A DNA stretch of 64,000 nucleotides from Pseudomonas monteilii (lineage in GTDB: Bacteria > Pseudomonadota > Gammaproteobacteria > Pseudomonadales > Pseudomonadaceae), in assembly GCA_001534745.1 (NCBI GenBank), contig CP013997.1, forward strand, positions 2,418,001 through 2,482,000, in the 5' to 3' direction. Made by a program: the position numbers and the translations under genes. Every line of letters begins with the position of its first letter. Within the stretch, counting starts at the first letter, position 1. Below, piece by piece: positions 36,383 through 45,746 of this stretch. A model generated the notes under the pieces. The model was not told the origin of the DNA. It ran no database searches and was given only the letters and a program-made list of their open reading frames with translations.

Positions 36383-37207
36383 ATGCATAGACTTTCCGCC
36401 GGACGCATTCTGCTGGACCTGCTGCTGACCCTCACCATCAGCGTCATTCCGATCGCCTGTGGCATCACGATGATGGTCTTCCAGCTCGAAGCCAAGCTCA
36501 GCGAAAACGCCAAGGTTTCCCTCAACGAAGCCATCTACGCGATCGACAAGGTGATCGACGGCCTGCACGACGTCAGCGCCAGGGCGCTGTACCTGGCCAA
36601 CCGACCCTGCACCGAGACCTTGCCCGAACTGAACGCCCTCGCCTCGGGCAACCCGATGGTACGCTCCCTGGTCCTGTTGCGCTCAGAGGCGGTCCACTGC
36701 AGCAGTCTGCGGGGCACTCAAGTCGATCAGGTCGACCTCAAGCAATTGCACGGCGAACGGGTGAGCCTGGTGTTCGGCGCCCAGTCATCCCCGGGGCGGC
36801 CCGTGCTTGCCTACACCCTCGACACCGGCGAGACAGGCATCATCGCCACGGCACATGGTTCCGTGGTGAGCAGTGAGCTGTCAGGCTTCCAGGATCAGCT
36901 GATCTTGATCGTGCGCATTGGCGAGGCCAGGGTCTGGGCCGCCGGCAGCAGTGCCAGCGAAACCGGGGCGCCTGCCCTGGACCCGCGCGGCAGCCAGACG
37001 TCGGCCAAGTACGGCTACACGGTCCTGGTGGGCTACCCCCCTGGCCACCTGGGCCAGGAGGTTCGCCTGATGTTTCCGACGGTCCTGCCATCGCTGCTGC
37101 TGGTGGGACTTCTGACGGCCTGCGTGACTTACTGGAGCCTGTACCGCAAGGAACGCGAGATGCGCCAGGCCCTGTCACGCCCTGCGTCTCACGAAGAGAC
37201 GGTCTGA
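36383..37207 (+). CDS. Stand-alone CSS-motif periplasmic sensor (no EAL domain)
   Basis: 274 residues: span ~8-32, periplasmic domain ~33-233, span ~236-255, and a cytoplasmic tail of only ~20 residues ([21 protein letters not shown]). The periplasmic part has the CSS pattern, Cys76 (NRPCTET) and Cys106 in VHCSSLRG. In CSS-EAL phosphodiesterases this domain senses the redox state through a disulfide and controls a C-terminal EAL domain. Here the protein stops after the second span, so no enzyme domain exists. The coding end overlaps the convergent hpd end by 19 nt. It may act on another EAL protein, such as the one at 38575-40161, or be a decayed copy. Confidence 0.8.
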   Translation: MHRLSAGRILLDLLLTLTISVIPIACGITMMVFQLEAKLSENAKVSLNEAIYAIDKVIDGLHDVSARALYLANRPCTETLPELNALASGNPMVRSLVLLRSEAVHCSSLRGTQVDQVDLKQLHGERVSLVFGAQSSPGRPVLAYTLDTGETGIIATAHGSVVSSELSGFQDQLILIVRIGEARVWAAGSSASETGAPALDPRGSQTSAKYGYTVLVGYPPGHLGQEVRLMFPTVLPSLLLVGLLTACVTYWSLYRKEREMRQALSRPASHEETV

Positions 37208-38280
37208 CCTGCATCGAGCACGCCGCGCTGTATCTGGTCACGCTCGATCGATTCGAACAGCGCCTTGAAGTTGCCTTCGCCGAATCCATCGTCGCCCTTG
37301 CGCTGGATGAATTCGAAGAACACAGGGCCGAGCAAGGTGCCCGAGAAGATCTGCAGGAGCAGGCGCCGGTCGCCCTGTTCGGAGGCCCCATCGAGCAGAA
37401 TGCCGCGCGATTGCAAGGCTTCGACCGGCTCGCCGTGGCCAGGCAGGCGCCCCTCGAGCATCTCGTAGTAGGTCTGTGGCGGTGCGGTCATGAAGCGCAT
37501 CCCGAGGGACTTCAACGCATCCCAGGTGGCGATCAGGTCCTCGGTGAGAAACGCGACATGCTGGATGCCTTCACCGTTGAACTGCATCAGGAACTCTTCG
37601 ATCTGGCCGGCGCCACGCGAGGACTCTTCGTTCAGGGGGATGCGTATCAGCCCGTCGGGCGCCGTCATGGCCTTGGAGGTCAGGCCGGTGTATTCGCCCT
37701 TGATGTCGAAGTAACGGATTTCGCGAAAATTGAACAGCTTCTCGTAGAAGCTCGCCCAATACGCCATGCGCCCTCGGTAGACGTTGTGGGTCAGGTGATC
37801 GATGGTGGTGAGACCGGCACCGACCGGATGCCGATCGACGCCTTCGAGGAAGGTGAAGTCGATGTCGTAGATCGAACTGCCCTCCTCGAACCGATCGATC
37901 AGGTACAGCGGCGCACCACCGATGCCCTTGATCGCCGGCAGGCGCAGCTCCATGGGGCCGGTCTCGATGTCCACGGGCTGAGCACCCAGCTCGAGCGCCC
38001 GCGCGTAGGCCTGGTGGGCATTGCGCACGCGAAAGGCCATGCCGCAGACCGACGGACCATGCTCGGCGGCGAAGTACGACGCGATGCTCTGGGGTTCATT
38101 GTTGAGGATCAGGTTGATCCCCCCCTGGCGATACAGATGCACCTGCTTGGAACGGTGGGTGGCGACCAGGCTGAAGCCCATGGCCTGGAAGACCGGCTCC
38201 AGGGTGCCGGGGGTCGGTGATGCGAACTCGATGAACTCGAAGCCCATCAGGCCCATTGGATTGTCGAAAAGGTCGGTCAT
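37189..38280 (-). CDS. hpd: 4-hydroxyphenylpyruvate dioxygenase
   Basis: 363 residues, standard length for the Pseudomonas enzyme that converts 4-hydroxyphenylpyruvate to homogentisate in tyrosine breakdown. N-terminus [20 protein letters not shown] and both vicinal-oxygen-chelate halves are intact. The iron ligands fall in [13 protein letters not shown] (His), [12 protein letters not shown] (His) and [21 protein letters not shown] (Glu). The start at ATG 38280 gives the family N-terminus. Homogentisate dioxygenase and later pathway genes are not adjacent. Product can also oxidise to pyomelanin when the downstream pathway is limiting. Confidence 0.96.
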   Translation of the reverse strand: MTDLFDNPMGLMGFEFIEFASPTPGTLEPVFQAMGFSLVATHRSKQVHLYRQGGINLILNNEPQSIASYFAAEHGPSVCGMAFRVRNAHQAYARALELGAQPVDIETGPMELRLPAIKGIGGAPLYLIDRFEEGSSIYDIDFTFLEGVDRHPVGAGLTTIDHLTHNVYRGRMAYWASFYEKLFNFREIRYFDIKGEYTGLTSKAMTAPDGLIRIPLNEESSRGAGQIEEFLMQFNGEGIQHVAFLTEDLIATWDALKSLGMRFMTAPPQTYYEMLEGRLPGHGEPVEALQSRGILLDGASEQGDRRLLLQIFSGTLLGPVFFEFIQRKGDDGFGEGNFKALFESIERDQIQRGVLDAGQTVSS

Positions 38281-38574
38281 GTGTGTGGTCTCATCGGCGG
38301 CAAGCAAGGAAGGGTTGCTGTCAGGCACGGCGATGAGTCGCGGGTGGCGCGCAGGGAATGCCCCTGACGCTGCGGGAAAGGAAATCTCCGAAGAGCAATC
38401 TGAAACCGTCGCATGCCATGGCATCGGTTCTCGGTAGGGGCGAACCCGGACGGCCCGCCTTGTTATTGTATTCGTAACCTGATTCTATCTGGCGTAAAGC
38501 GGTTTGTCGTCCTGCTTTCTGACGCTGAAACGGTTATCCTCGAAACCCGCTGCCCACCGCACAGGTAGAGCGTC

Positions 38575-40161
38575 ATGCCCCTCACTGTCAACCGCGCTGG
38601 TCGCTGGAGCTGGCGAATCCTGCTGCCCTGGCTGGTCGGCCTGGCGCCGCTGTTGTGCGGTCTCGCCGTCATGCACTGGCAAACCCAGGCGGAACTGCGC
38701 GCCCTGAGTCAGTCGACGGCCACTCAGGCGGCCCATGAAATCGACGCCATGCTCGATCAGCTCGATGACGCCACCCATGCACTCCTGCCGCTGGCCGGTC
38801 AGCCCTGTGAACGGGTGAGCCAGGCGCTGCGCCAGCAGGTGACCAGCCATGCGTTCATCCGCTCGACCAACCTGGGCTGGCGCGACACCTTGTACTGCAC
38901 CTCGCTGATGGGGCATTTCAAGGAATCGATCGACGTCTCACGCTACGTCGATGGCCGCCTGCTGCTGATGCCGGGCAACGAGGTCACCCCTAGCCATCCC
39001 GTACTGATCTACCGCGCCGGTGCCGATGCGCGCAGTGTGCTGGTGGGGCTGGACGGCCTGCATCTGGTGCTGATCCTGCGTCTGCTGGGCGCCGAGACGG
39101 AGCTGTCCGTGTGGATCGGCGGGGAATGGCTGGACAAGCGCGGCGTGGTGATGAGCCAGCCTTTCCCGACGCCACCGGTGGCCGCCGTGCAGGTGCACTC
39201 GATCCGTTACCCCTTCATCGTCAGCGCCGGGTTCGCCGCGGGCAAGGTCGGCGAGCGCATGCGTGATCACTACCCCCCGATCCTGGGCCTGTTGCTGATC
39301 CTGGGTGCCGTGTGCGGCGGCGTCTGCCGCTGGCAATTGCGCAAGGTGCACTCGCCGCATGCCGAACTGCAACGTGCGATGAACGCGGGCGAGTTCGTGC
39401 CTTTCCTGCAGCCGCTGGTCGATACCACGAACGGCCACTGGGCCGGCGCCGAAGTCCTGCTGCGCTGGCGACACCCGCGCGATGGACTGGTCGGCCCCGA
39501 GCTGTTCATCCCCTACGCCGAACACAGTGGACAGATCGTCGAAATGACGCAGCGCATGATGACCAGCCTGGCGCGTCAGCTGGCGCCTTACGCCCATCAC
39601 TTGCGCGAGGGTTTTCACATTGGCATCAACATCACGGCCGATCACTGCCAGGACCTGCGCCTGGTACACGACTGCAAGGCGTTCCTGGCGCAGTTTCCTC
39701 CCGGGCGCGTGGTCCTGAACCTGGAGCTGACCGAGCGCAAGCTGCTGCGTGCCAGCCCAGTTACTTGGAAACTGTTCGAGCAACTGCATGCGCTGGGCGT
39801 GACCATCGCCCTCGACGACTTCGGCACCGGCCAGTCCAGTCTGGCCTACCTGCGCCAGTTCCAGGTGGACTACCTGAAGATCGACCGCGGCTTCGTCGCG
39901 CTGATCGGCGGCGACGCCTTGTCGGTGCACATCCTCGACACGATCATCGAACTGTCGGCGCGTCTCGGCCTCGGCGCGATCGCCGAAGGCGTGGAGACGA
40001 CGGCCCAGCGCGACTACCTGATCCAGAATGGCGTGACCCTCCAGCAAGGCTACCTGTTCGCACGCCCCATGTCGGTGGCGACCTTCATCGACGGGATCAT
40101 GCACGATAACGGTGCAACACGGTTGCCGAAGCCCACGCCCCCTGAGATCATGCCGGGCTGA
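38575..40161 (+). CDS. CSS-EAL c-di-GMP phosphodiesterase
   Basis: 528 residues: span ~14-34, periplasmic CSS-type sensor ~35-235 with Cys in QPCERV and TLYCTSLMGH, second span ~238-258, then an EAL domain ~268-515. The EAL signature reads EVLLRWRHP, keeping the metal-binding Glu. Other catalytic blocks are present: NITADH (in place of NxS), ELTERKLL, IALDDFGTGQSSLAYL, VDYLKIDRGFV, AIAEGVETTAQ, QQGYLFARPM. It would degrade c-di-GMP, with activity set by the redox state of the periplasmic cysteines. Divergent from hpd. The protein without an EAL domain encoded at 36383-37207 has the same type of sensor. Confidence 0.9.
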   Translation: MPLTVNRAGRWSWRILLPWLVGLAPLLCGLAVMHWQTQAELRALSQSTATQAAHEIDAMLDQLDDATHALLPLAGQPCERVSQALRQQVTSHAFIRSTNLGWRDTLYCTSLMGHFKESIDVSRYVDGRLLLMPGNEVTPSHPVLIYRAGADARSVLVGLDGLHLVLILRLLGAETELSVWIGGEWLDKRGVVMSQPFPTPPVAAVQVHSIRYPFIVSAGFAAGKVGERMRDHYPPILGLLLILGAVCGGVCRWQLRKVHSPHAELQRAMNAGEFVPFLQPLVDTTNGHWAGAEVLLRWRHPRDGLVGPELFIPYAEHSGQIVEMTQRMMTSLARQLAPYAHHLREGFHIGINITADHCQDLRLVHDCKAFLAQFPPGRVVLNLELTERKLLRASPVTWKLFEQLHALGVTIALDDFGTGQSSLAYLRQFQVDYLKIDRGFVALIGGDALSVHILDTIIELSARLGLGAIAEGVETTAQRDYLIQNGVTLQQGYLFARPMSVATFIDGIMHDNGATRLPKPTPPEIMPG

Positions 40162-40191
40162 CCCTTCCGTTCTTTCGTTATCGAGGCACCC

Positions 40192-41079
40192 GTGTCAAAA
40201 GGCATCGTTGCATCCGTCATGGCCTCCTGCCTGTTCGCCGTGATGTATTTCTATACGTCTCTCATGCAGCCACTCGATGGCGAGGAAATCTTCGGCTGGC
40301 GGACCTTGCTCACCCTGCCCTGCCTGACGGTGTTCATGCTGGTGGCCAAGGATTGGCACCGCGTGCCCGAACTGCTGGGTCGCATTCGCCGAACGCCCGT
40401 CCTGTTGCTGGGCATGATCGGTACTTCATGGCTCATGGGGATCCAGCTGTGGCTGTTTCTCTGGGCGCCCTTGCATGGGCGCAGCCTGGACGTGTCGATG
40501 GGCTACTTCCTGCTGCCGCTGACCATGGTGCTCACTGGTTTTCTGGTGTATCGCGAACGCCTGTCACGCCTGCAGAAGGTCGCCGTGCTGTGTGCAGCGG
40601 CCGGCGTAGGGCACGAGCTGTACCTGCATGGCAGTTTCGCCTGGGAGACGCTGGTAGTGATGGTCGGCTACCCGATCTATTTCGTGCTGCGACGACGCTG
40701 CCGCACCGACCACCTGGGCGGCTTGTGGTGCGACATGTGCCTGCTGCTGCCGTGGGCGGTGTACTTCGTCGTGCAAGGCCCTTCATCGACCCAGGCGCTG
40801 GTCGACCGCCCTGCGCTCTATGGACTGATCCCGCTGCTCGGGCTGATCAGCGCTTCGGCACTGATCGCCTACGTGCTGGCCAGCCGCCTGCTGCCTTTCA
40901 GCCTATTCGGCCTGCTTGGCTACATCGAACCGGTGCTGCTGGTCGGTGTGGCCTTGCTGCTGGGCGAGTCCATCGGCCCGGATCAGTGGTGGACCTACCT
41001 ACCGATCTGGGCCGCCGTCCTGATCCTGGTACTCGAAGGGATCAGGCACCTGCTGCGTCAGCGTCGCCGCGTGGGGTGA
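40192..41079 (+). CDS. rarD: RarD/EamA-type permease
   Basis: 295 residues with about ten hydrophobic spans, the layout of RarD proteins (drug/metabolite transporter superfamily). N-terminus [39 protein letters not shown] and internal [31 protein letters not shown] (seen in parts) match this family, which is thought to move small organic compounds. A GTG at 40192 is used as start (GAGG eight bases upstream). It begins 30 bp after the CSS-EAL stop, so the two may share a transcript. Its 3' end overlaps the convergent TerC-family gene by 38 nt. Confidence 0.85.
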   Translation: MSKGIVASVMASCLFAVMYFYTSLMQPLDGEEIFGWRTLLTLPCLTVFMLVAKDWHRVPELLGRIRRTPVLLLGMIGTSWLMGIQLWLFLWAPLHGRSLDVSMGYFLLPLTMVLTGFLVYRERLSRLQKVAVLCAAAGVGHELYLHGSFAWETLVVMVGYPIYFVLRRRCRTDHLGGLWCDMCLLLPWAVYFVVQGPSSTQALVDRPALYGLIPLLGLISASALIAYVLASRLLPFSLFGLLGYIEPVLLVGVALLLGESIGPDQWWTYLPIWAAVLILVLEGIRHLLRQRRRVG

Positions 41080-42613
41080 GGCGCACCTGACGCACGCGTC
41101 GTTCCTCGACGGCGACCACGGTCAGTGACCAGCCATTCCAGGCCAGCTGGTCACCTACCCGTGGCAGCCGGTCCAGCAGGCTCATGACCAGTCCTGCCAC
41201 GGTCTGGTAGTCCTCGGTGGCACGGGCGGCGAACCCGGTACGGGCCTGTACCTGCCCCAGGTTCAGGGCGCCATTGACCAGGAACCCGTCGGCCTCCTCG
41301 ATGATGCCCGGGCCTTGCACTTCACTGGCATCGGGCAGCTCGCCGGCGATCGACTCGAGGATGTCGGTCAACGTCAGTACCCCGGTGAACTCGCCGAACT
41401 CGTTGACCACGAAAGCGATGTGCGTGGACTGCTGACGCATCTGCTCCAGGGCATTGAGGATGCTGAAGCTCTCCAGCAGGTGCAGCGGCATGCGCGCCAG
41501 GGTTTCCAGCTCGGGCGTCTCACCGGCCAGCAGGGCCTTGAGCAGCTCTTTCTTGTGCACGAAGCCCAAGGGTTCCTCGATCCGCCCACCGCGGATCAGC
41601 GGCAGCCGTGAGTACGGCGAGTTGATCAGCAGTGCGTCGATCATTTCCTTCGGCTGCGCCAGATCGATCGCGTCGACCTCGGCACGCACGGTCATGACGC
41701 TGCGGATCGGGCGCTCGGCCAGGTTCAGCACACCACTGATCATGACCCGCTCGCGGCGATCGAACAGCACCTGCTCTTCCCCGCCCTCGACCAGGTCGGC
41801 GATCTCCTCGTCCAGCTGATCGGCTTCCAGGCGACGGCCCCCCATCAGGCGCAGCACGGCGTGGGCCGTACGCTCACGCAGCGGGCGCAGGCCCTGCACG
41901 CTGCGCTTGCGGCGAGCACGGGCCAGCTGGTTGAACAGCTCGATCAGCAGCGAGAAGCCGATGGCCGCGTACAGATAGCCTTTCGGGATGTGGAAGCCCA
42001 GGCCTTCGGCGGTCAGGCTGAAGCCGATCATCATCAAGAAGCCCAGGCACAGCATGATCACGGTGGGGTGGGCATTGACGAAGCGGGTCAGCGGCTTGCT
42101 GGCGATGATCATGATGCCGATCGAGAAGATCACCGCGATCATCATCACCGACAGATGCTCGACCATGCCCACGGCGGTGATCACCGCATCGAGCGAGAAC
42201 ACCGCATCGAGCACGACGATCTGCGCGACGATGGGCCAGAACGCCGAATGACGGACCGGACCGCTGGCCTGGGCGACGTGCCCCTCCAGGCGCTCGTGCA
42301 GCTCCATGGTGGCCTTGAACAGCAGGAACACACCGCCGAAGAGCATGATCAGGTCACGCCCCGAGAAGCTTTTGCCCATGACTTCGAACAGCGGCGCGGT
42401 CAGCGTCACCATCCAGGAAATGCTCGCCAGCAGGCCCAGGCGCATGATCAGCGCCAGGCTCAGGCCGATCACCCGGGCGCGGTCACGCTGGTGCGGCGGC
42501 AGCTTGTCGGCGAGGATCGCGATGAACACCAGGTTGTCGATGCCCAGGACCAGTTCGAGCACGATGAGCGTGGCAAGACCCAGCCAGGCCGTGGGGTCGG
42601 CTATCCATTCCAT
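41042..42613 (-). CDS. TerC family membrane protein with CBS and CorC domains
   Basis: 523 residues. The N-terminal ~235 residues form a TerC-type membrane domain ([41 protein letters not shown]) with the conserved acidic Asp-Asn and Asp residues thought to bind metal. A pair of CBS domains (~300-430) and a C-terminal CorC/HlyC domain (~440-515) follow. This is the YoaE/YegH architecture. TerC proteins are linked to manganese handling during secretion. The frame is intact. The upstream 262 bp was checked for a yybP-ykoY manganese riboswitch and none was recognised. Confidence 0.9.
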   Translation of the reverse strand: MEWIADPTAWLGLATLIVLELVLGIDNLVFIAILADKLPPHQRDRARVIGLSLALIMRLGLLASISWMVTLTAPLFEVMGKSFSGRDLIMLFGGVFLLFKATMELHERLEGHVAQASGPVRHSAFWPIVAQIVVLDAVFSLDAVITAVGMVEHLSVMMIAVIFSIGIMIIASKPLTRFVNAHPTVIMLCLGFLMMIGFSLTAEGLGFHIPKGYLYAAIGFSLLIELFNQLARARRKRSVQGLRPLRERTAHAVLRLMGGRRLEADQLDEEIADLVEGGEEQVLFDRRERVMISGVLNLAERPIRSVMTVRAEVDAIDLAQPKEMIDALLINSPYSRLPLIRGGRIEEPLGFVHKKELLKALLAGETPELETLARMPLHLLESFSILNALEQMRQQSTHIAFVVNEFGEFTGVLTLTDILESIAGELPDASEVQGPGIIEEADGFLVNGALNLGQVQARTGFAARATEDYQTVAGLVMSLLDRLPRVGDQLAWNGWSLTVVAVEERRVRQVRLTPRGDADAAGA

Positions 42614-42875
42614 GGGCGGTCACTCGAGCGTAGGGTGTGGCGAGGGGTGTCGTGAAGACAGGACGGCGCAGGCCAGGACGGCACGCGACTGGGAGGCTCC
42701 GGGAAGACGTTCATAGGGACCTGGTGTGGATTTGGGAATTCGATCCTATAGATATATCAGCACAGTCCTACAGCAAGAAACTATTACAAAACCTGTCTTG
42801 CGCGGTGGGAACAGGACGACCACTGTTGCGGGCACGTCCTGTCCTCCTGGCCTGACCGTCCGCGGTGTCTGATCG

Positions 42876-45101
42876 CTACAGCGTCCAGTCCATGCTGACC
42901 ATCAGCGTGCGCGGCTCTCCGTGGTACACGCCGTTGTAGAACCCGACGTTGTTGTAGTACTGCCGGTCGAACAGGTTCTTCACGTTCACCGATGCCGACA
43001 GGTGCTCGTCGAACCTGTAGCGGGCCATCAACCCCACGACGGCATAGGCGCCCTGCTCGATCCGCGCCCGTTGCGTGACGGGCCGATCGCCATTGACCAC
43101 ACCGGTCGGGCGATTGGCCCAGCGGTACTTGTCGCTCTGCCAGTCCAGGCTGCCGCCCACGGTCAGCGCCGGCAGCACCTGGTAAGTGCTCGACAGGCGC
43201 ACCAGATTGAGCGGCTGCTCGGGCGTACGGCGTGTCTTCTCCGGCGTCAGGGCATGGGTATAGGCGTAGCTTGCCGTCATCTGCCAGCCGGGCAGCACTT
43301 CACCCCCGACTTCGGCTTCGAACCCCTGCACCACGATGCCCTTGCCCCCGGCGGTGTAGTAGGTCTCGCCATTGGGCCCTGGCGGCACCGAGTCGTCGAC
43401 CTCGGCCACGTTGTCCTGCTTGCTGCGGAACACCGCCGAACTCAGGTTCAGGCGGCCATCGCAGAGGCTGCCCTTGACGCCCAGTTCGTAGACCTTGCCG
43501 ACGATCGGCTCCAGGAACTGGCCGGACACGTCCTTGGCCGTCTGCGGCTTGAAGATGTCGGCATAGCTGGCGTACACCGTGTAGGCGTCGGTCAGGTCGA
43601 ACAGCACGCCGGCATAGGGCGTCCACTGGTCGTTCTGTACCTGCTTGCTGCGCGTGACGCCGTCGACACTGAGGTTATCCGCGTAGGTCCAGCTGCGACT
43701 GTCGGTTTTCCAGCTGCCATAACGGCTGCCCAGTACCAGGTGCAGGCGATCGGTCAGGTTCAGGCGCGTCGCCAGGTAGCCGGCCTTCTGCTGCAGATCG
43801 CTGCGCGTGTTGTCCAGGCCGGTGTCGATGTCCTGAAACTTGGGAATTGCCCCCATGTCCTTCCAGTCGGGGATGTTGGCATAGCCCGGAGCGACTGGCG
43901 CGCCGATGAAGTACGGCGAGCGGTTGCGCCGCTCCGAGGTGCCGTAACCGGCCATGAAGTCATGCCGCCGGCCGAACAGCGAATAAGGCCCGGCGACGTT
44001 GAGGTCGACCGAGGTCATGGTCTCGTCACCGGCAAAATGGCTGTACCAGGCCCGCATGCCGCTGCGGTCCGCGTGCGGGTAACCGTTGCCGCCGTAGTAC
44101 ACCTTGCCATCGACAGTGGAGTCGCGCCGGGTATAGGCGGCCTTGAGCAGCCAGTCCTCGCCCAGGCGCTGATCGAGGGTGGCGAAGACCGTGTGGTCTT
44201 CCAGCGGCCAGGAGGACCACGGCGCAGCCAGGTTGGTCGAGCGCGGCAGGTTCGCCCGGCTGCCGTCGGCCATCCAGTAGGGCACCGTCCCCCAGGAAGC
44301 GCCTTGCACGTGTTTGTTCTGATAGTCGTAGCCCACCGCCAGCGTGGTGCTGTCGGTCAGGTCGGCCTCGAGGATGCCGTAGGCCACTTCGCGCTGACTG
44401 GCGTAGGTGTCCATGAACGACTGGCTGTCGCGATACGCCAGCACCGTGCGCCCACGCAGCCGCCCGTCCCAGGCGAGCGGACCGCCGATGTCCAGGTAGC
44501 CCCGGTAGTGGTCGTAGCTGCCGGCGCTGAGGCCGGTCTTGACCGCCCACTGATGGGTCGGACGCTTGCGGTACATGGCGATGGTGCCCGACGGATCACC
44601 GGCCCCCGTGGTCAGCCCAGTGGCGCCGCGTACCACCTCGATCCGGTCGTAGATCACGGTGTCGGAATCGGACTTCACCCCCGAGAAGGTGTTGAGCATG
44701 CCATCGACCTGGAAGTTGTCGATCGCGTAGCCGCGCGCGTAGTACGTCGGCCGCTCCGAATCGTTGCGCTGCACGGTGACCCCGGCGACCTGGGCCATGG
44801 CTTCGGACAGCGTGTCCAGGTGGAAATCGTCGAGCTGCTGGCGCGTCACCACCGACACCGATTGCGGCGTGTCCTTGATCGAAAGGTTCAGGCGCGTCGC
44901 GGCGCTGGTCTCGCCCGTGGTATATGAGCCCGTGCCTTCGGTGAAGCTGCCAAGGCTGTCGGCCAAGATCTCGGTCGAGCCCAGTTCCAGCAGGGCCACC
45001 TCGGGCTCGCGCTCACGCTCCTGGGCATAGGACAGGGGGCCGAACGTGGACAGACAGAGGCCCAGGGTGAAGCTCATGGGCCGATGGATGGAGGCGCGCA
45101 T
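42876..45101 (-). CDS. TonB-dependent siderophore receptor (FpvA/FhuE/FoxA-like)
   Basis: 741 residues. Signal peptide to about LSYAQERE, plug domain with SIKDTPQSVSVVTRQQLDDFH, MAQVAGVTVQ, YYARGYAIDNFQVDGM and YDRIEVVRGATGLTTGAGDPSGTIAM, then the barrel ending MVSMDWTL. These words belong to the ferric-hydroxamate/pyoverdine receptor branch. No N-terminal signalling domain is present, so it is not a cell-surface signalling receptor. A clear RBS (AAGGAGA) lies nine bases before ATG 45101. Upstream at ~45114-45133 a Fur-like string (GATACT-CATCAT-TAAGGA on the minus strand) is possible but weak. Divergent from the B12-riboswitch operon; it is not itself preceded by the riboswitch. Confidence 0.9.
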   Translation of the reverse strand: MRASIHRPMSFTLGLCLSTFGPLSYAQEREREPEVALLELGSTEILADSLGSFTEGTGSYTTGETSAATRLNLSIKDTPQSVSVVTRQQLDDFHLDTLSEAMAQVAGVTVQRNDSERPTYYARGYAIDNFQVDGMLNTFSGVKSDSDTVIYDRIEVVRGATGLTTGAGDPSGTIAMYRKRPTHQWAVKTGLSAGSYDHYRGYLDIGGPLAWDGRLRGRTVLAYRDSQSFMDTYASQREVAYGILEADLTDSTTLAVGYDYQNKHVQGASWGTVPYWMADGSRANLPRSTNLAAPWSSWPLEDHTVFATLDQRLGEDWLLKAAYTRRDSTVDGKVYYGGNGYPHADRSGMRAWYSHFAGDETMTSVDLNVAGPYSLFGRRHDFMAGYGTSERRNRSPYFIGAPVAPGYANIPDWKDMGAIPKFQDIDTGLDNTRSDLQQKAGYLATRLNLTDRLHLVLGSRYGSWKTDSRSWTYADNLSVDGVTRSKQVQNDQWTPYAGVLFDLTDAYTVYASYADIFKPQTAKDVSGQFLEPIVGKVYELGVKGSLCDGRLNLSSAVFRSKQDNVAEVDDSVPPGPNGETYYTAGGKGIVVQGFEAEVGGEVLPGWQMTASYAYTHALTPEKTRRTPEQPLNLVRLSSTYQVLPALTVGGSLDWQSDKYRWANRPTGVVNGDRPVTQRARIEQGAYAVVGLMARYRFDEHLSASVNVKNLFDRQYYNNVGFYNGVYHGEPRTLMVSMDWTL

Positions 45102-45239
45102 CGCAACCGTTCTCCTTAATGATGAGTATCCTTGAATGCCGCAAGGGCATCGGTGGGAGAACGAATATGCCAGCGAATTTATTAAACTTTACGCCATTAA
45201 AAATCCTGCAACGTTATTTTCCGCGTTCGTGATCTCGGC

Positions 45240-45257
45240 TTTTAACAACCGTTAAAA
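45240..45257. promoter_or_regulatory. Perfect palindrome, candidate operator
   Basis: TTTTAAC AACC GTTAAAA is a 7-4-7 perfect inverted repeat in the AT-rich part of the divergent region. A related word, GACGGTTGAA, recurs ~25 bp further on. It could be the operator of an unidentified regulator for the receptor gene, the B12 operon, or both. Confidence 0.35.
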
Positions 45258-45437
45258 CTGAAAGATTTTGCATACTTTTGACGGTTGAATGAAAAGACAC
45301 CCTGTGCACAAACCTTGTGAGTGAAACGCCCCTGATTTTCAGGTTCTGCTGGACATCCGGACGCGCCTTGCAAGGTGGTGCAACGAGCGCTCCAGGCGCG
45401 TGCCACTTGTGGTCGGACGGGCGCTACGTCTAAGATG

Positions 45438-45605
45438 CCGCCCGCCGGTTTCCACCACGGAACTAACAGGGAATGCCGTACCTGCTGCGCAGGAAAACGG
45501 AACTGCCCCCGCAACTGTAGGTGCCGAGCTCGCTCCATAGGCCACTGGGATGTCCCCGGGAAGGCGGAGTCGGGCCATGACGCATCAGTCAGGAGACCTG
45601 CCGGC
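45438..45605 (+). promoter_or_regulatory. Cobalamin (B12) riboswitch
   Basis: All conserved blocks of the AdoCbl/cobalamin aptamer are present in order: AACAGGGAATGCCG (from ~45464), GCCCCCGCAACTGTA (~45505-45519), GCCACTG (45541), GGGAAGGC (~45558) and the B12 box AGTCAGGAGACCTGCC (45587-45602). GCCGG near 45445 pairs with CCGGC at 45601-45605 to close stem P1. It precedes the BtuF-like gene by ~140 bp, so high cobalamin should lower expression of the five-gene operon. Confidence 0.95.
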
Positions 45606-45627
45606 GCCACTCATTCACCAACCGGCG

Positions 45628-45655
45628 GGGTGTCCGGGATTGGTCATCGACACCC
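45628..45655 (+). promoter_or_regulatory. Expression-platform hairpin of the riboswitch
   Basis: GGGTGTC and GACACCC form a perfect 7-bp stem with a 14-nt loop, 22 nt after the aptamer. No T-tract follows, so control is more likely at the level of translation or mRNA folding than by intrinsic termination. The RBS of the first gene (AGGAG) is ~80 nt further on. Confidence 0.45.
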
Positions 45656-45746
45656 TGCCCGGGGTGAAGCCTTGCGTCGTCGGCGCGGGGCTGGCGAGGC
45701 CTGTCCGTGCATTCTGCTGGTGCACCTTCGATAGGAGATCGCACCC

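Larger units (their letters stand above)
45102..45746. other. Long divergent regulatory region with AT-rich segment and riboswitch
   Basis: No gene is supported. From the left: the RBS and possible Fur site of the TonB receptor, an AT-rich stretch (~45160-45290) in an otherwise GC-rich window, an 18-bp perfect palindrome (45240-45257), the cobalamin riboswitch (45438-45605) and its likely expression-platform hairpin (45628-45655). The operon promoter must lie between ~45240 and ~45430 but could not be assigned. Confidence 0.6.

Noticed and set aside
42614..42875. Possible yybP-ykoY manganese riboswitch upstream of the TerC-family gene
   Set aside because: The conserved aptamer blocks were not found; only a possible sigma-70 promoter-like AT patch near 42747-42765 is visible.
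45114..45133. Fur box for the TonB receptor at 42876-45101
   Set aside because: Only one hexamer fits well (GATACT); too weak to list as a site, though iron control of such a receptor is likely.
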